Source of the DNA: Bradyrhizobium iriomotense
Lineage (GTDB): Bacteria; Pseudomonadota; Alphaproteobacteria; Rhizobiales; Xanthobacteraceae
Reading direction: 5' to 3'
DNA length: 64,000 nucleotides
NCBI RefSeq assembly: GCF_030160715.1
Contig: NZ_BSOW01000010.1
Span: forward strand, 186,001-250,000
The translations under genes and the position numbers were made by a program. Below the pieces are notes generated by a model that was not told where the DNA came from, made no database searches, and was given only the letters and a program-made list of their open reading frames with translations. Below, in pieces: positions 35,375-44,811 of the stretch (its first letter is position 1; every line of letters begins with the position of its first letter).

Positions 35375-36559
35375 ATGCGTATATTGCACCTTACTGAGTC
35401 TCTGCGCCGGGCAGGGAAAGAACGACAAATCGTCGAACTGTTGAGGGGGCTTTCCCTTCACCGTGACATAGAGTCATTCGTCGCGGTTACGGACGAGGAC
35501 GAGGTTCGTTACGAAATTGATCGTGATAACGCGCAAATTATTCAACTCGTTCGGAGAGGCAAGAGAGATTTTCGGCTTTTCAAGAGTTTGTACGAGCTGG
35601 TCTCCAATTTGAAAATAGATATCGTTCACTCCTGGAGCCCGATGTGTTCCGTTTATGCAGCTCCGGTTGCGAAACTGTGTGGCGCAGCCTTCGTCAATGG
35701 CTTTGTGCGAGACGCGCCGTCGCATATGACGCTGTGGAATAAAAACTATCTCATGGGCAAGCTGACTATCCCATTTTCAGACATCGTCGTCGCCAATTCG
35801 CGCGCGGGCCTAGCTGCGTACCTTGTTCCCAAGCGAAAAGGTCTATCGATCTACAATGGCTTCAATCCTGCAAGAGTCCTTAACTTGACGGACGAGGCAG
35901 AGCTGCGGAGCACGTTGGGCATCACGACCCCCCACATTGTCGGGATGGTTGCCAACTTCACGCCCAGAAAAGATTACGCAACCTTTGTCGAAATGGCTTG
36001 CCGCATTTGCCATCTTAGGGACGATGTTACTTTTATCGCTGTCGGTGACGGCGAAACGCTGTGGCAGGTGCGCGATAGCGTCCCACCAGAACATTCGCGG
36101 CGCATACAGTTTCTGGGGCAGCGGAGAGATATAGAAAGTGTCGCGAATCTCTTCACTGTGGGAGTTCTCGCTAGCAACAGCCGTCTACACGGGGAGGGTA
36201 TTTCCAACGCAATAACGGAATGCATGGCGTTGGGTAAGCCAATTGTGGCAACAAACGATGGGGGCACTCCTGAATTGGTCATGGAAGGGCAGACGGGATT
36301 TCTTGTGCCGAGCCACGACGCTGGAGCGTTGACGGATCGTGTGCTCAAACTCCTCAACAATGCTGAGCTTGCCAATGATTTCGGTATAAAGGGGCGGCGG
36401 CGTATTGAAACGGCGTTCTCGCTCGATACGATGACTAACGCGTATCTCTGCCTTTATCGCGGGTTGGCGGATAAGAGGGCACGCGCGTCGCGTGACCCGA
36501 GCCCAGCGACTTCGGGTGAACATCCGCGTCGATCGCGGTCCTCTCGAGGATGCTCCTGA
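35375..36559 (+). CDS. GT4 glycosyltransferase
   Basis: A 394-residue GT-B enzyme starting MRILHLTESLRRAGKERQIV. It has the acceptor-side DIVHSWSPMCSVYAAPVAKL region, then HIVGMVANFTPRKDYATFVE and the donor-site ASNSRLHGEGISNAITECMA followed by LGKPIVATNDGGTPELV. ATG 35375 follows the previous stop by one base with GGGAGAG upstream, so the two GT4 genes are co-transcribed. A short stretch of this gene (RRGKRDFRLFKSLYELVSNL) has a decayed copy near 52.6 kb. Sugar specificity cannot be told. Confidence 0.88.
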   Translation: MRILHLTESLRRAGKERQIVELLRGLSLHRDIESFVAVTDEDEVRYEIDRDNAQIIQLVRRGKRDFRLFKSLYELVSNLKIDIVHSWSPMCSVYAAPVAKLCGAAFVNGFVRDAPSHMTLWNKNYLMGKLTIPFSDIVVANSRAGLAAYLVPKRKGLSIYNGFNPARVLNLTDEAELRSTLGITTPHIVGMVANFTPRKDYATFVEMACRICHLRDDVTFIAVGDGETLWQVRDSVPPEHSRRIQFLGQRRDIESVANLFTVGVLASNSRLHGEGISNAITECMALGKPIVATNDGGTPELVMEGQTGFLVPSHDAGALTDRVLKLLNNAELANDFGIKGRRRIETAFSLDTMTNAYLCLYRGLADKRARASRDPSPATSGEHPRRSRSSRGCS

Positions 36560-36884
36560 CAATGGAAAGCCCGCGGTATTGGACGGTGGCGGCAAAGACT
36601 TCCATTTCAATTCGACCTATCGCGTCATAGTGAGTGGTGTCTCCATACCCGATGGATCAATAGCTCCGCTTCGGAGGTACCACATTCGGGTGCGCGGGCC
36701 TTCCAACATCCACTTCTGCGCCGCCGACTTCGCGAGTGCCGTCGGCTAGATTGCCAATGGACTCAGGCGGAACATCTCAAGCGGTTCGCGTCATCGAACA
36801 ATGAAATGGGAAGACCTTGGCCTTGAATGTGCGGGAAGTCTGGTCCCGCAACTTCGCTCCGGCCACCAGGAAGGATGAAAGGAA
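36560..36884. other. Intergenic stretch
   Basis: An open frame (36492-36749) crosses the preceding gene end but has no ribosome binding site and no recognised family. Otherwise nothing is seen before the AAC(3)-like gene. Confidence 0.4.
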
Positions 36885-37796
36885 TTGAGCCTCAAGAAAG
36901 AAGCCTTCTACCTACTGCGCCGGGCGACCTCCATATCGAAGCGTCAGTATCTCAAGTCACGCCTATGGCGGCTACGCCTGAAATGCGCCCCCCTGATCCA
37001 AGCGTGGAACGGGACCTTCTCGACTGCCGAGCTTGAGCTCGAGATTCGCCGGCATCTGCCGGATGATTTCGACATTCTTATGGTGCATTGCTCTTACAAT
37101 AGCCTGACCCCAATGTATCGCGACGATCCCGGCAAACTGCTCAAGACCTTCCTGCGCATCGCAGGGCCCGATCGAACATTGGCCATGCCAGCCTTCTTTT
37201 TTGGGACTTCTGAGAAGTACTATCTCGACTACTATCGCGCCAATCCACAGTTCAACGCGCGGCGCACGCCGTCACAGATGGGAATTGTGAGCGAGCTATT
37301 TCGTCACTTAAGAGTCGTCTTGCGTAGCCTTCACCCGACCCACAGCGTCTGCGCGTTGGGGCCTCTTGCCGAAGAACTTACGCGTAGCCATCACCTGAGC
37401 TCCGCAGAGTGTGGGCCACTGTCACCGTTTGGGGTGATGGCGCGATACAAGACGGTGATTCTTGGCGTCGGCACCGAATATTATCGTAGCCTCACGCAGG
37501 TTCACGCCATCGAGGATCACATGGGTCCCGACTTCCCCATCCCGCGCGAGAGCGAGGAGCCCATCCGCGTTACCCTGATTGACGGTGCCGGCCGGCATAT
37601 TCCGTACGTGATGTCGCCGCCTCTCTCGCACAAGTTCGTGCTCAGGATTGAGAGACTGGCCGGATTCCTTCGCCCGGGCGTGCTAACGGCGTGGAAATAC
37701 AAGGGCGTTCGGCTCTACTGCGTTGAGGCCTCGGAGATTAACCGCGCGCTCGGAGCTGCCGCCGCGTCCGGCAAAACGCTATATATCGCGGCCTAG
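36885..37796 (+). CDS. AAC(3)-family N-acyltransferase-like protein
   Basis: A 303-residue stand-alone member of the aminoglycoside N3-acetyltransferase family. It has DFDILMVHCSYNSLTPMY, then RTLAMPAFFFGTSEKYYLDY, then the family region RRTPSQMGIVSELFRHLRVV with LHPTHSVCALG, then GPLSPFGVMARYKTVILGVG and LTQVHAIEDHMG. The last residues correspond to the family active-site side. It shares the RRTPSQMG and HPTHSV blocks with the fusion protein at 26.2-29.5 kb. In surface-polysaccharide loci such proteins are plausible N-acylases of amino sugars; no drug resistance is implied. The start is TTG 36885, after AGGA and AAAGGA. It lies upstream of the alpha-barrel gene in the same direction. Confidence 0.8.
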   Translation: MSLKKEAFYLLRRATSISKRQYLKSRLWRLRLKCAPLIQAWNGTFSTAELELEIRRHLPDDFDILMVHCSYNSLTPMYRDDPGKLLKTFLRIAGPDRTLAMPAFFFGTSEKYYLDYYRANPQFNARRTPSQMGIVSELFRHLRVVLRSLHPTHSVCALGPLAEELTRSHHLSSAECGPLSPFGVMARYKTVILGVGTEYYRSLTQVHAIEDHMGPDFPIPRESEEPIRVTLIDGAGRHIPYVMSPPLSHKFVLRIERLAGFLRPGVLTAWKYKGVRLYCVEASEINRALGAAAASGKTLYIAA

Positions 37797-37850
37797 GCGG
37801 CCTCGCGACAAAGCGCGCCTTTTCTGTATTGCGAGCAGGGACAACCGATC

Positions 37851-39026
37851 ATGATGTTGACTTATTTTGCCGCTGAGAGCGTTCGCGACTTCTTCCGCAT
37901 TAAGTTCCCGGGTCAAAAAACGTCAGAACGATTGACGGATGATCGACATCACCTTGAGGCGGCGGTCGCGTTCATCACGCGATCCATAGAGCAGGGGAAA
38001 GGGTCCGCGTCCTCGAAGGGATATAAGGTAGGGAAAGGATGGCTGCCTCCGTATCGAGAGACCACCGGGTACATCATACCGACGCTCCTCGATTTGGCTG
38101 ATCACCTCAAACGACCTGATTTGGCCTTGACCGCGGAGCGCCTGGGCGAACGGCTCTCGGAACTGCAAGAACCGAGTGGCGGCTTTGTCGAGCGCGATCT
38201 CTGGCCGGACTCCAAGCCGGTCGTCTTTAACACCGGCCAAATCCTTCACGGATTCAACGCGCTGATTTTACGTCGTGAACGGAAAGATCTCATCCCCTAC
38301 GCGCGGCGGGCGGGTGACTTCCTCGTCTCATCTGCTGACGAAACCGGATCCTTCGTGCGCAACGAGCACTACGACATGGTGCACTCGTACAACGTCAGAA
38401 GCGCCTGGGCGCTGCTGACGTTAGGTAGGCTGCTGGGAGAAACGAAGTATGAAAATGTTGCGCTCGCCAATGCCGACTGGACGGTGTCGCAACAGGTCGA
38501 CAATGGTTTCTTCCTCAACAACGTCTTCCAGCCAGGCTGGAACGCCAACACACATGGCATCGCTTACGTGTTGCAAGGGCTAATCGAGATCCACTGCATT
38601 TCGGGGCGCGCGTCCTACCTCTCTGCCGTTCGCCGCGCAGCCGAGCGCATAGTTTCGGTCTATGACACCAAGCATTGCATGGCTTCCGAGATTGGCGAAA
38701 ACTGGGAGTTTCTCGCGAGGCATTTGTGCCTCACGGGGTGCGCGCAATTGGCGATCGTGTTCTTCAGGCTCTATGGCCTGGAAGGTGACAAGCGATTTCT
38801 CAACGTAGGACTCAATCTGCTCGACGACGTTGCTGCGACGCAGAACGTGATGTCGCCGGCGAAACCCTACTATGGCGGGATCAAAGGCTCATTCCCCATC
38901 TATGGCCGCTATGCCCCGCTGCAATATCCGAACTGGGCAACCAAATTCTTCATCGACGCACTGCTCGCGAAGCAAAGAGCGCTGACTGGTCCCACTGGTC
39001 GGTCGACTCAACTGTCAGCTAGTTAG
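37851..39026 (+). CDS. Alpha-barrel (six-hairpin-like) polysaccharide-locus protein
   Basis: A 391-residue protein built of paired helices, with repeated aromatic and Gly-rich loops: KGWLPPYRETTGYIIPTLLD, SGGFVERDLWPDSKPVVFNT then GQILHGFNALIL, and GFFLNNVFQPGWNANTHGIA then YVLQGLIEI. This is the pattern of (alpha/alpha)6 toroids such as prenyltransferase/squalene-oxidase-like and glycosidase-like proteins. The exact reaction is not evident; a role in sugar modification or polymer processing is an inference from neighbours. Two ATGs (37851, 37854) are possible. It starts 54 bases after the AAC(3)-like gene. Confidence 0.65.
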   Translation: MMLTYFAAESVRDFFRIKFPGQKTSERLTDDRHHLEAAVAFITRSIEQGKGSASSKGYKVGKGWLPPYRETTGYIIPTLLDLADHLKRPDLALTAERLGERLSELQEPSGGFVERDLWPDSKPVVFNTGQILHGFNALILRRERKDLIPYARRAGDFLVSSADETGSFVRNEHYDMVHSYNVRSAWALLTLGRLLGETKYENVALANADWTVSQQVDNGFFLNNVFQPGWNANTHGIAYVLQGLIEIHCISGRASYLSAVRRAAERIVSVYDTKHCMASEIGENWEFLARHLCLTGCAQLAIVFFRLYGLEGDKRFLNVGLNLLDDVAATQNVMSPAKPYYGGIKGSFPIYGRYAPLQYPNWATKFFIDALLAKQRALTGPTGRSTQLSAS

Positions 39027-39605
39027 ATCGCCGGAAACAGCGCCCCATCGCGTGCACTCAGATGTTCGTGGTCCGATTACAACAACACACGATCGGACTG
39101 GCATCCGTCTGCATGGTTTGCCCGGCGCGATGTAGCGCCGGTCGACGCGGCTCTGCTCGACCCGGGTGAGGATGGCGGCGCCAGGCACTCGCGCGCGCCT
39201 GGCGTGCATTCTCTGCTCGGGAGGAAAAAGCCGCCCGCCTGCCTTCCTAGGATAAGCGGCAGGGAGCACTGGAGCTGGCTGCCTATCGCTTTGATTATAA
39301 CCTTGTCCCTCGAGAGAAAAAACCTCCGCAAACCCAACCACCACGACTGCATGGATCGTACGGGGGGCGCGAGCGGGCACGTACACCATGAACGGAGCGT
39401 TGTGCCGTTCCAGAATCGGAAGCGCCACCGAGATATTGTCGCGGTGGCCATCGTCGAAAGTTAGAACCGCATAACGGCGCGATCGATCGTCCCATGCCGG
39501 CTTCTCAAGGCATTCATCGAGGCTGACGATTGACCGTCTCTCCCGGCGCAGCCAACTAGGCGCATATTCGAAATCGACGCTCCGATCATCAATTCCGACT
39601 GACAA
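39015..39605 (-). pseudogene. Polysaccharide deacetylase (NodB-like) remnant
   Basis: The N-terminal part reads RRYAVLTFDDGHRDNISVAL then PILERHNAPFMVYVPA, the first motif block of polysaccharide deacetylases (TFDDG). After about residue 75 the frame shifts: another frame continues SWWLGLRRFFLSRDKVIIKA, as expected in the family. The region holding the catalytic His motif is lost, and no proper N-terminus precedes it. It is a decayed fragment. Confidence 0.75.
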
Positions 39606-39760
39606 TCGCGCTGCATTTCATGAAACAAGATAATGGCGGCTCTAGCAGCGAGGCGTGCGAGAACAAAGGGCCGTTCTCAAACTCGGCTCGCGCCGTAGTA
39701 GAGGCAACTTTCTAGAATATGGTTCATTGCAGCCTGCTTAGCGGAGCTGCAGCTCAAAAA
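39606..39760. other. Short intergenic stretch
   Basis: Downstream of the WecBC fusion. No hairpin with a U-tract was found. Confidence 0.35.
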
Positions 39761-42001
39761 TCATGGAACCGCGTTGATCATTTGGTCAAACGAAAGCAGC
39801 GGGGAGTCAAACTTCTTCGATGAGTAGACCTTATGACCGGAAAGGATAATCAACACGTCCGCCCAACCGTCCACTTTTTCGATGGGGAAGAGTTCGAAAT
39901 CCCAATCTTTTACCAGGGGATCGTGGCAGCGGATTTCGTATTGTTTTGAAAGAATCTTTGCAATTTCCAAAACCGGCGTCTCGCGAGCATCGTCGACGTC
40001 TGGCTTGTAACTCACTCCCAAAATGCCGATTTTCTTAACAGATGGGTCAATCTTGTCTTGAATTCGCGCGACAGTATGCTTCGGCATCTCGTCGTTCAGT
40101 TCGCGAGCGGCTCTAATAACATTCAGATCGTTGATGTCTTCGGTTAAAAACCAGGGATCGATGGCGATACAGTGACCTCCGACGCCGATTCCAGGCTGCA
40201 AAATACCGACGCGCGGATGTTTGTTTGCAAGCTTAATCGCAGCGGAAACGTTGAATCTGAACTTGTCGGCAATCAGGGAAAACTCATTCGCCAAAGCGAT
40301 ATTGACGTCGCGGAAAGTGTTTTCCATGAGCTTTACGCACTCGGCGGTCACCAGATTCGTCCGATGAATCGTCCCCTTTGTGAAGGTCGAATAGAGGCGC
40401 GCCGCTCTTTCCGCCGCTTCCGGCGATTTGGCGCCGATGATTCGATCGTTGTGAACGATTTCATGTAAAGTGTTGCCGGGAATGGCACGCTCGGGGCAGT
40501 GCGCAACATCGACCTTGAGATGTTTCGATCGGAGGATCGGAAGTACGATGTCTTCACACGTTTTTGGTTTGATCGTTGATTCAATGATGAGCAGATTGCC
40601 GTCCTTCATGACTGGAAGAAGACTGTTGACGGCCGAAAGAACGAAGGACAAATCGCATTTCTTGTTGTCGTGTGGAGTCGGTACGGCCACAATGAAAACA
40701 TCCGCCGCCACAGGTCTCGTTTGAGCCTTGAAGTTTTCAGTCTTCAAAGCCGTCGTCAATAACTCAGGAATACCTTTTTCATCGAACGGGCAGTGACCTC
40801 GGTTGATCTCATTCACTTTCTTTTCGCTGAGATCAAAGCCGGTAACCTTCACGCCCGAGTTCGCCAAGAGGAGGGAAGTCGGAAGTCCCATGTAACCAAG
40901 ACCTGCAACGCAAACAGCATCCTGAGTTTGCGGAGCCAACCGAAAATGCTCGCCCATGACGATGTCAAGTATTCTCTCGGCGGTGTGGCCATCTCCAAAA
41001 GGATTCGTCCAAGGTTTAATCGGACGATTGAGAGCCGCGACCATCGCCTCAGCGTTTCGGTGTACCAAAACATTTGCGCCGACGTCGACGGTTTCAGGCC
41101 GTTCCGTGCGATCGCGAATGGTCACGCAAGGTACGCCGAGGATACAGGCTTCCTCCTGCACGCCGCCGGAATCCGTAATGACGGCCGTGCAATTCGAAAG
41201 CAAGTTCAAGAAATCCGAATAGCCAACGGGCTCGGTCCAGGCCAGGTTCATCGGCAAATCAATCTTGTTTTCTTTGAGAACCTTCTGGGTTCGATAGTGT
41301 ATCGGCCAGCACACTTTACCGGGGATTTTCGCGATCAGTTGGATGATTTCCTTCAAGGCGTCCGGGTCATCAACGTTCGCGGCGCGGTGGGACGTAAGAA
41401 GGTAATAGCCGCTCTTCTGCAATTTCAGTTCGGTGAGAATCCGACTGCTCTTCTCCGCGTGAGCCCGATGAGAAAGTAGGGCGTCGACGATCGTGTTGCC
41501 GACCTGGAATATCTTCGAGTCTGGCAGGCCTTCGTGTTTGAGATGACCGACCTGCAAATCGGTAACGGCAAATAAATAGTCCGAAATATGATCTGTGATG
41601 ATTCGGTTGCTTTCCTCGGGCATCGTTTGGTCGAACGAGCGTAACCCGGCTTCGATGTGCCCGACCTTAATATGAAGTTTGTGCGCCGCGAGTGCGCCAG
41701 CCACCACGGTGTTCGTATCGCCCTGAACGAGTAGTACATCAGGGTGTTCCGACATTAGGATCGGCTCAAGCTCAATCAGTATGCGACCCGTTTGGTTCGC
41801 GTGACCGCCGGAGCCGATATTCAAATTGTATTTTGGCGAGGGAAGAGCGAGTTCCGAGAAGAAGATCCCGTCGAGTTTCTCCGAGTAATGTTGCTTCGAG
41901 TGGATAATGAAGTAGTCGAGCTTTCGCTTCCGGCATTCGCGAATGACCGGTGCCATTTTGATGATTTCTGGACGGGTTCCCACGAGAATTGCGATTTTCA
42001 T
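39761..42001 (-). CDS. WecB-WecC fusion: UDP-GlcNAc 2-epimerase / UDP-ManNAc dehydrogenase
   Basis: A 746-residue two-domain protein. Residues 1-365 are UDP-GlcNAc 2-epimerase: ILVGTRPEIIKMAPVIRECR, GDTNTVVAGALAAHKLHIKV then GHIEAGLRSFDQTMPEESNR, and TDSGGVQEEACILGVPCVTI. Residues 375-746 are a UDP-sugar dehydrogenase of the UDP-ManNAcA type: VCVAGLGYMGLPTSLLLANS, then VPTPHDNKKCDLSFVLSAVN, AHCPERAIPGNTLHEIVHND and the catalytic Cys in GIGVGGHCIAIDPWF. The two steps turn UDP-GlcNAc into UDP-ManNAcA and are usually separate genes. The ribosome binding site is AAGGAG. Base composition is clearly lower in GC than the flanks, suggesting transfer. It is isolated from other minus-strand genes. Confidence 0.92.
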   Translation of the reverse strand: MKIAILVGTRPEIIKMAPVIRECRKRKLDYFIIHSKQHYSEKLDGIFFSELALPSPKYNLNIGSGGHANQTGRILIELEPILMSEHPDVLLVQGDTNTVVAGALAAHKLHIKVGHIEAGLRSFDQTMPEESNRIITDHISDYLFAVTDLQVGHLKHEGLPDSKIFQVGNTIVDALLSHRAHAEKSSRILTELKLQKSGYYLLTSHRAANVDDPDALKEIIQLIAKIPGKVCWPIHYRTQKVLKENKIDLPMNLAWTEPVGYSDFLNLLSNCTAVITDSGGVQEEACILGVPCVTIRDRTERPETVDVGANVLVHRNAEAMVAALNRPIKPWTNPFGDGHTAERILDIVMGEHFRLAPQTQDAVCVAGLGYMGLPTSLLLANSGVKVTGFDLSEKKVNEINRGHCPFDEKGIPELLTTALKTENFKAQTRPVAADVFIVAVPTPHDNKKCDLSFVLSAVNSLLPVMKDGNLLIIESTIKPKTCEDIVLPILRSKHLKVDVAHCPERAIPGNTLHEIVHNDRIIGAKSPEAAERAARLYSTFTKGTIHRTNLVTAECVKLMENTFRDVNIALANEFSLIADKFRFNVSAAIKLANKHPRVGILQPGIGVGGHCIAIDPWFLTEDINDLNVIRAARELNDEMPKHTVARIQDKIDPSVKKIGILGVSYKPDVDDARETPVLEIAKILSKQYEIRCHDPLVKDWDFELFPIEKVDGWADVLIILSGHKVYSSKKFDSPLLSFDQMINAVP

Positions 42002-42147
42002 CTATTCTCCTTGAGCGGCTTGAGCATGACCAGGCTCATCGGCGCATCAACGGCTATCGATGTGACCAGCTCGATGTCGGTCGATTTACTGGCCTGCCGC
42101 TCCACAATGTCTCGGCCGACATGACGTCCGTTAAAGGAGAACAGCCT

Positions 42148-42255
42148 ATGTTCGTCGTATTCGAACATTGCCCTACACGTCTCGAAGCACTGTCGTTGGC
42201 GTTACGGGTGCACTATCCCATCGCGCATGTACTCACGCACCAGCATAGTCTGTGA
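42148..42255 (+). CDS. Possible 35-residue peptide
   Basis: ATG 42148 follows AAAGGAG with eight-base spacing. The frame encodes MFVVFEHCPTRLEALSLALR and 15 more residues and ends inside leader element B. No membrane segment or family is visible. The ribosome binding site is the only support, and it could be a remnant of a longer gene. Confidence 0.25.
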   Translation: MFVVFEHCPTRLEALSLALRVHYPIAHVLTHQHSL

Positions 42256-42296
42256 TCCGGTTCGCGGCGCGACCCTTTAGGGTTACCAATTTCGAT
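42230..42296 (-). repeat. Repeated leader element B, copy 2 (partial)
   Basis: Contains CAGCATAGTC, then ATCCGGTTCGCGGCGCGACC and CCTTTAGGGTTACC, aligning with the copies at 23.8, 52.3 and 55.9 kb. It lies about 230 bases upstream of the minus-strand WecBC fusion. Confidence 0.65.
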
Positions 42297-43188
42297 GGCA
42301 AGAGGAGGCTCAGACCGCTCGTGCACGCACCATGTCGGACAAATAGCTTATGGGTCCTGATGGGGCAGCCCTGGAGTTTTCCGAGCCAGCACAAGCAAAG
42401 AGGATTGTTGCTGGCGCCAGAGTGGCTATCCCGATTGCGAGGCTCCCAGCGTTCCGAGATACTACGCTGCCGAAGACAAGATCGGGATCGCTCATTGATC
42501 CGGCGTACAGCAGCGTTTGACGAAGAGTGTAGTCGCCGAAGCAATTTGCTGTTGCCTCCACTCAAGCGGAGCGGTTCGGCGTCGGCTGAGTCCGTTTTGG
42601 AGTATCGACGTATCCAGCGGCGGGCGGCAGCGCCTGAGCGCTTCAATCCGGATCATTTTGCGAATTGCTCGGACTGCAAGACGAAACCATGCAGTCAGGG
42701 AAGGTAGACGGTGATCTCCTCGTAGACGATAATGGCCTCGATGTCGCGAGAGCGCTCTATCGTGATCTGACCGAACAGACGGTGCAACACTCCGGCTGTC
42801 TGCTTCGCCAAACTACTGCGGGAAGGCAGCTCTACACGTCACTAGACCGGATGGACCTTTATCCGATCTCGCCACCGACCGCATTGTGTCGGATCGTCTG
42901 GCCGGCTTCAGAGGAATCGAGCTTCGATCCTTTCCCCCACACACGGGGATCACGACGTCGGGCAGATCCTTGGGTGGACCAGAAAACGATATCCGAAATT
43001 ACCCTGGTGCGCGCGAACCCTATTGTCCAAAACTGGCGCCCGTGCGGACCCTTTTGGATTACCCCTATCGGCACCCGTCCTTGTGGGCGGACGGCGCGCG
43101 CAAGGCGACGAGACCCTTCGGGCCTACGTAGATCAGGCACATCTGCAGCCATAAGACGTTAGTCTATGGCCGTTGCTTTCTTAAGCGA

Positions 43189-44811
43189 TCATGTCAGCGG
43201 TGGCACAGGCAACGGGTTGGAGATGCGCGACGCAAACGGCTGCGTGCCCGAGATATCGAACTCAAGGTTGGCGTACCAAACGGCGGTCGGACCAGCGCCG
43301 GTCACACCTTGGTAAAGACCAGTGATATTCCACCAGAACGGCGCACCTGTGGAAGCGGCAAATCGAATGCCCGTCGCATTCAGAACCTGCACGCCATCGA
43401 ACCAAGCCTGACAGAACCCGTTCGGGCTATCGTCGAGTCTGTAGGTGGTCCTGACATGATGCCATACTCCTTTTGCGCATGGCGCACTGGTCACGACTGG
43501 ATAGATGTTGTAGTGGGTCCCGTTGACATAGTACCACACGAGGAAATTCCCGGTGGCGGGATCAATCGCATGAGTCGGTCCGCAGTTCACGCCTCTCGTC
43601 TGGTCGTGCATGTTGGCTAAGTCGCAGAAGCCGGTATCAAAAACTGTCCCGTTTTCAATAAAGAACGAGAACGCCAGGTCGCAGGTCGTCTGCCATGGGA
43701 TCGCAACAAGATTCGCCGTATTTATTTGCACCCGCGTGATGGTGGTGCGATCGAATGACGGACGATCCCCGGCGTGGGCCTCCAGTCTGATGATGGAATT
43801 ATAGTTGGGATCGTTAACCTTGATCATGGCGTAGGGATAGGCGCTGGCTCGTCCCTGAAAACTGCCTGCAGGAGCGGGAAATGAGGGCGAAATCGGATAA
43901 CCAGTCCCTGAAAAAGTGGCACAGTGCTTATAGGGGGCGACGTTGGTCGGGCCAGTACTCAACCCGGGGGTACCCGCCATCGGTCGTACATCCATCGCCG
44001 TCAGGAAAGCATAGAGTGCCTTGCTCAGCGCCAACTGTTGCGGAGCCGTCAGCTTCGAACCGTAATGCACAAAGGCGACTTGCCGCGTCGTATATGAGCC
44101 GCTTGCGCTCTTCAATAACTGCACGGCGCCGCTATCCGCACTGTGCGTTTGGGTGCTCGTGCCAAGCGATGAACCATCGACAAAGGCCTGCAACTGTGCC
44201 GTGGTATCATTCTGTTGAATGACCCAATGACCTACGGTCGAACCCCATAGGCTGGAGAATGATGCCTCTGCCGAAGTGTTGAGTGCAGCGAACAAGTTGG
44301 CAATCGCGGCGCCTGTACTGTTCGCTTGCAGCGCCATATAATGCTTTCCGCCGGCCGTCTGGAATGGCGAGATATTGTCGGTTGTACATTCGTTCAGTGT
44401 AAAGAATCCGTACTCGGCGTTACCATCCTGCGCCTTGTTTGAGTTGACGTCGAACGTCGTGGTAAAATAGCCAGTCGAACCGTCGCTGGCCACGCAGGCA
44501 TTGGCACTGTAGGTCAGGTTGCCGTTGGCGGTCAGTCGTCCGCTTGTCATGTTGACCCAGTTGTAGGTACAGGCGGTCGAGCTGGGCGCGGCGAAACAAT
44601 AGAAGAGGTCCAGCGTCTGCCAGACCCCGGCCGTCTTCAGCGAGGAAATCAGGGTATCTGCGGCCGCCAGCCACGACGCGCTCGGGACCGGCGTTATGGT
44701 TGCCAGCGCATTGGTCTCATCGTTGGTGAAAGGCGTCGATAGCCCGGCGGTCGGCAGGGCGCCCGCCGCCGTCGTGGCCACCAATCCGGTAAGAAGATCG
44801 CGCCGTCGCAT
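43189..44811 (-). CDS. Tat-exported protein with lyase-like C-terminal domain
   Basis: A 540-residue protein with an N-terminal twin-arginine signal (MRRRDLLTGLVATTAAGALP). Residues about 45-270 form a concanavalin-like beta domain seen in phage and envelope proteins (SGRLTANGNLTYSANACVAS; YGSKLTAPQQLALSKALYAF). Residues 280-540 look like a heparin lyase I-type polysaccharide lyase domain: RLEAHAGDRPSFDRTTITRV, DLAFSFFIENGTVFDTGFCD and WHHVRTTYRLDDSPNGFCQA then WFDGVQVLNATG. It is probably periplasmic or secreted and may trim the polymer made by the locus (inference). ATG 44811 has GAGGGGG upstream. It stands alone on the minus strand between plus-strand or remnant regions. Confidence 0.8.
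   Translation of the reverse strand: MRRRDLLTGLVATTAAGALPTAGLSTPFTNDETNALATITPVPSASWLAAADTLISSLKTAGVWQTLDLFYCFAAPSSTACTYNWVNMTSGRLTANGNLTYSANACVASDGSTGYFTTTFDVNSNKAQDGNAEYGFFTLNECTTDNISPFQTAGGKHYMALQANSTGAAIANLFAALNTSAEASFSSLWGSTVGHWVIQQNDTTAQLQAFVDGSSLGTSTQTHSADSGAVQLLKSASGSYTTRQVAFVHYGSKLTAPQQLALSKALYAFLTAMDVRPMAGTPGLSTGPTNVAPYKHCATFSGTGYPISPSFPAPAGSFQGRASAYPYAMIKVNDPNYNSIIRLEAHAGDRPSFDRTTITRVQINTANLVAIPWQTTCDLAFSFFIENGTVFDTGFCDLANMHDQTRGVNCGPTHAIDPATGNFLVWYYVNGTHYNIYPVVTSAPCAKGVWHHVRTTYRLDDSPNGFCQAWFDGVQVLNATGIRFAASTGAPFWWNITGLYQGVTGAGPTAVWYANLEFDISGTQPFASRISNPLPVPPLT

Larger units (their letters stand above)
42002..43188. other. 1.2-kb stretch with only remnants and repeats
   Basis: It holds a partial copy of leader element B (42230-42296), another core motif at 43049-43065 and a possible 35-codon frame at 42148. 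The rest gives short frames on both strands without recognisable families. Confidence 0.5.

Noticed and set aside
36492..36749. 85-codon frame after the second GT4 gene
   Set aside because: It overlaps the end of the GT4 gene in another frame and lacks a start signal.
36885..37796. Reading the AAC(3)-like protein as an antibiotic resistance gene
   Set aside because: It lies in a polysaccharide operon, shares motifs with a fusion protein acting on carrier-bound acyl groups, and has no mobile resistance context.
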